Below are positions 61,122-64,000 of a stretch of DNA of 64,000 bases, one piece after another. The position numbers and the translations under genes were made by a program. The DNA is from an uncultured Eubacteriales bacterium (GTDB lineage: Bacteria > Bacillota > Clostridia > Oscillospirales > Acutalibacteraceae), in assembly GCA_900316385.1 (NCBI GenBank), contig ONCP01000003.1:1-64000 (forward strand). The letters are read 5' to 3'. Each line of letters begins with the position of its first letter. The first letter of the stretch is position 1. The notes beneath the pieces were generated by a model that searched no databases, was not told the DNA's origin, and was given only the letters and a program-made list of their open reading frames with translations.

Positions 61122-63683
61122 TTGGAAAATTTTGATAAATATTACCGCGCGTTCAGATACATGGAAAAGCTGTTGGCGACAGACTTTACTCACAACTATC
61201 TAAGGCAGAATATGATGGACGCCGACAAGGGCGAGGACACCATCACAGGCCGTATCCACGAGAAAATTATCGATATGGACTGGGTTACCGCTATCGAGGA
61301 CACCCTGCCCTATATCGAAAAGGCTATCGACGAACAGCGCAGATTCATTGTTGAGAATAACGAGGTTTATCGTATTGATAAGGCTAAGATCATCAACAAG
61401 GATTCCGTTAAACACCTGATCCAGCATACAAATTACATTGATAATATCGATGAAAACGGAAAGGTCACTCCGAATAAAGTGCTCACGATCGAGCGTGAGG
61501 ACAGCTTTGAGACCTACGAGAACCGTTTTCTCATCACACTTATCGAGGCGGCGCTCGACTTCGTTGCGGACAAATACCGCAAAATGGTCAACGCCCCGAC
61601 CGATACCTACAACAAAGTCGAAATGTCGCGCGACCTTCATATGAACCAGCAGAGGGTCACGTTCAAGATGGAGTACAGCAACGAGATCAAGGACGCCGAG
61701 GACGCGGACCTTTCTACTACCGATTATGAGAGCCTTTCGGATTTCGACCGTGTTCGCCGAATCCGCGAAAAGCTCAACTCCTTCCTTAACACGGATATGA
61801 TGCAGGCGCTCAAAAAGTGTATCCGCGTTAAGCCCCCGATCAACCGTACAAACCTGATGACCAAGAACCCGAACTACAAAGCGGGTCTGGATTTGTTCAC
61901 ATATCTCAACTCGTACAAGAACCCCGGCTACGAGATCGTCGGCCGTGACTTTACGGGTAATATGGACGCCGCGACCAAGGAGGGCGTTTACATCTCCCTG
62001 GGCTTCCAGCATTTTATGATGTCCATCGCGACAAACCCGCAGCTGCTCGATCACCTTGAGCGCCGCTACGAGGAAGAAAACGCGAGACTTGACGCGGAGG
62101 ATGACCTCGCTACCGAGGAAAAGAAGCGTCTTGAGCTCGCCAAGATCGAGGAGATCCGCAGGGAAGAGATGAAGATCCGCCTGCAGGAGATCCGCGAGCG
62201 CGAGAAGATAATCCGTGAGCAGAAGGCTCAGATCGAATCGCTCAAACGCGAGATAGAAAAGCGCGACAAGACCATCGAGAGCTTGAAGAGCTCCGTCAAA
62301 GCGCTTGAAGAACAGGTCAAAGATCTTGAAGCTAAGCTCCAGAAGCTCAAGGCAGAGCTTCTCAAAGCGAAAGAGCGTATCGCCGAGCTCGAAGCCAAGG
62401 TCGCCGAGCTTGAAGCCCGCATAACCGAGCTTGAGGCTCAGGTAGCGGCTCTTGAAGCAAAGGTCGCCGAGCTCGAGGCGGAAAAGGCTCAGCTCGAGGC
62501 GAAGGTTGCCGAACTCGAGGGTATCATCGAGGAGCAAAAGGCGAAGATCGCCGAGCTCGAGGGTATTGTCGAGGAGCAGAAAAAGCGTATTGCCGAGCTC
62601 GAAGCGTACGTTGCAGAGCTTGAAAAAATCAAGGCTGCCCTTGAGGCGAGCGTAGCGGCTCTTGAAGCTGAAAACGCCGCTCAGAAGGCTACTATCGAGG
62701 CTCACGAGGCGACGATCGCTCAGCAGAAGGCGTCTATTCAGAATCTCGAAAGTGAGATTTCGAGCGCTAAGAGTGAGATCGCTTCCCTTAACGCGACTCT
62801 GGACGAGCGCAATCAGACGATCGCCAACCAGTCTGCGCAGATCGACGGACTTAACTCGAACGTCGCGTCTCTTGAAGCCGACCTTGCGAACGAGAAGCAG
62901 GCTCGCGCAGATGAGGTAGCGGGACTGAACCGTCAGTACGCCGATGAAAAAGCAGCGATCTCCGCGGCTCACGCGAAGGCGCTCGCCGATTCCGACGCCG
63001 CTCACGAAGCCGCCGTTAAGAAGCTCAACAACGAGCATTCCGTGGCGCTTGAAAAGCTGAGAAAGCAGTGCGACGCCGATAAGGCGAAGATTCAGAAGGA
63101 CGCTGACGCAAGAGTCAAGAACGCTCAGAAGGAAGCCGACAAAAAGGCAAAAGCAGAGATCAAAAAGCAGGTCGATAAGGCTCAGGCAGAGGCGAAAAAA
63201 GCCGCCAAGAAAGCCAACGAGACTGCCGCTATGTATAAGAAAGAGCTCAAAATCGAGAAGAATAACGAGTCGATGTTCCGCTTCGATTTCGCTCTCGGAG
63301 CTCTGGGAGCGCAGGCGCTCATGGCGGGAGCGGTCGGAGATATCTCCGCTCTCCCGAACAGCGACAAGATCTCCTGCGTATATATTGTTAAGGACAACAA
63401 GAAGATCACCGTCTACAACGGTTCTCACAATAAGCTTGAGGTTGTCAAGAATCTCCGCGGCGCGTCGGATTTTGACGCCGCCAAGGATGTCGTCCTCGAC
63501 AGTCTCAAAAAATCAAATAAATCGGTTGCTTATCTGACCTATAAAACAGTCGATAAGCTCTATATGAACAGCTTTGCCGAATTCCTCAAATCCGACGCGG
63601 GATTTGATACGGCTCAGGTTTATCACAACAAATCACAGAGAAGCGGCAAGTCCGCGATAGGTATTTACTTCTACCGAGGTTAA
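61122..63683 (+). CDS. DUF2357-like protein with long coiled coil
   Basis: An 853-residue protein. TTG at 61122 is the start (GAGGTGAG upstream). Residues 1-300 contain SFETYENRFLITLIEAALDF, the YENRF motif of DUF2357, the N-terminal domain of McrC-type partners. About 390 residues of uninterrupted coiled coil follow (Glu/Lys/Ala/Leu heptads with AELEAKVAELEA-like repeats), then a C-terminal 130-residue domain of unknown fold (ending SAIGIYFYRG). No PD-(D/E)XK nuclease is apparent. With the McrB-like ATPase it forms a possible McrBC/CoCoNuT-like pair, but in a surface-fibre locus. Confidence 0.8.
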   Translation: MENFDKYYRAFRYMEKLLATDFTHNYLRQNMMDADKGEDTITGRIHEKIIDMDWVTAIEDTLPYIEKAIDEQRRFIVENNEVYRIDKAKIINKDSVKHLIQHTNYIDNIDENGKVTPNKVLTIEREDSFETYENRFLITLIEAALDFVADKYRKMVNAPTDTYNKVEMSRDLHMNQQRVTFKMEYSNEIKDAEDADLSTTDYESLSDFDRVRRIREKLNSFLNTDMMQALKKCIRVKPPINRTNLMTKNPNYKAGLDLFTYLNSYKNPGYEIVGRDFTGNMDAATKEGVYISLGFQHFMMSIATNPQLLDHLERRYEEENARLDAEDDLATEEKKRLELAKIEEIRREEMKIRLQEIREREKIIREQKAQIESLKREIEKRDKTIESLKSSVKALEEQVKDLEAKLQKLKAELLKAKERIAELEAKVAELEARITELEAQVAALEAKVAELEAEKAQLEAKVAELEGIIEEQKAKIAELEGIVEEQKKRIAELEAYVAELEKIKAALEASVAALEAENAAQKATIEAHEATIAQQKASIQNLESEISSAKSEIASLNATLDERNQTIANQSAQIDGLNSNVASLEADLANEKQARADEVAGLNRQYADEKAAISAAHAKALADSDAAHEAAVKKLNNEHSVALEKLRKQCDADKAKIQKDADARVKNAQKEADKKAKAEIKKQVDKAQAEAKKAAKKANETAAMYKKELKIEKNNESMFRFDFALGALGAQALMAGAVGDISALPNSDKISCVYIVKDNKKITVYNGSHNKLEVVKNLRGASDFDAAKDVVLDSLKKSNKSVAYLTYKTVDKLYMNSFAEFLKSDAGFDTAQVYHNKSQRSGKSAIGIYFYRG

Positions 63684-63686
63684 GCT

Positions 63687-64000
63687 ATGTTAAAGAGAGC
63701 GGCGCGGCCCCCGAGGCGGCTGATGATCACAAAAAACTTAATATTGATGGTCGTCGCGGTCGTGATCGTTTTCTTGGCTGTCTACGCGTGGTATGCCAAC
63801 ACCTCATCTGTTACCGCTTCGGGAACGACCGTCAGCGCGGCAGACCCCGAAAGTGTTCAGGTTGCTCGTCCGTTTAAGGGAAGTTATCCTACGTCAGCGG
63901 ATTCATCCGACGCTGACTTTGATTCCTCGAAAGACGGATTTAAGGATTCGATCGACTTTCCCGATACAGGCAACATTACCGACAATATGTTCAAGGATGT
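63687..64000 (+). CDS. Start of another SipW-type secreted protein (3' end outside window)
   Basis: It starts at ATG 63687, 3 bp after the previous stop, with GAGG upstream. The first 104 residues have a basic N-terminus, a hydrophobic segment (LILMVVAVVIVFLAVYAWYA) followed by NTSSVTASGT, then a Ser/Asp-rich region. The AWY after the hydrophobic core matches the SipW-dependent signals upstream. The gene continues beyond the window. Confidence 0.75.
   Translation, partial: MLKRAARPPRRLMITKNLILMVVAVVIVFLAVYAWYANTSSVTASGTTVSAADPESVQVARPFKGSYPTSADSSDADFDSSKDGFKDSIDFPDTGNITDNMFKD

Noticed and set aside
61200..63428. 742-residue minus-strand frame opposite the coiled-coil gene
   Set aside because: A shadow frame produced by Glu/Ala/Leu-rich coding; no SD.

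Overview
The window looks like the chromosome of an anaerobic, spore-forming Clostridia member, most likely a gut Oscillospiraceae/Ruminococcaceae relative. Support comes from a single-chain pyruvate:ferredoxin oxidoreductase, SpoIIID and SpoVAE, a T-box in front of valS, a dockerin-bearing CotH protein, several Thr/Pro-linker surface proteins with Ig-like modules, GlnRS next to GluRS, and near-consensus sigma-A promoters with strong Shine-Dalgarno (SD) sites. Base composition is close to 50% GC. No organism name can be proven from the sequence alone.

Layout. 1-1.75 kb: the end of a GGTF-type surface protein, a 56-residue companion, and a gene-free stretch with twelve copies of an 18-bp palindrome plus a MITE-like hairpin element. 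1.8-5.7 kb: nifJ and, convergently, spoIIID. 5.8-15.1 kb: mostly monocistronic genes, including a transglutaminase-like surface protein, a Cys-rich protein, an OGG1-type glycosylase, secreted proteins, fabG plus a nucleotidyltransferase-like gene, and an orphan spoVAE. 15.2-20 kb: a GldA/F/G-like ABC operon ending in a DUF4340-type gene. 20-25.7 kb: glgB with a histone-like tail, a TetR regulator, a tRNA-Thr gene followed by tandem copies of its own 3' end and terminator, a lipoprotein and a 2-hydroxyacid dehydrogenase. 25.8-30.4 kb: a HAD phosphatase, a membrane protein and a heterodimeric ABC exporter. 30.4-39.4 kb: T-box/valS, a surface protein, gltX-glnS and fba. 39.6-47.4 kb: an HtrA protease, then an operon of an FHA-SEDS fusion, a transpeptidase and secA. 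47.4-51.3 kb: 102-bp repeats, a LOG-family gene, and a CotH-dockerin gene divergent from a membrane-anchored cohesin-like gene. 51.3-53.7 kb: a phage tail-fibre/holin remnant.

The most unusual region is 54.1 kb to the end of the window. It is a same-strand cluster of SipW-type signal peptidase, two TasA/camelysin-like secreted proteins, a membrane-anchored relative of one of them, a membrane-anchored McrB-like AAA+ ATPase, an 853-residue DUF2357-like coiled-coil protein and the start of another SipW-type substrate. Three small apparently mobile cassettes lie inside it: two four-helix-bundle genes and one DUF559 nuclease gene, each bounded by repeats. The association of a surface-fibre export machine with an McrBC-like AAA/coiled-coil pair is the strongest candidate for an undescribed system.

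Functions are from sequence motifs and family knowledge only; no database search was run.
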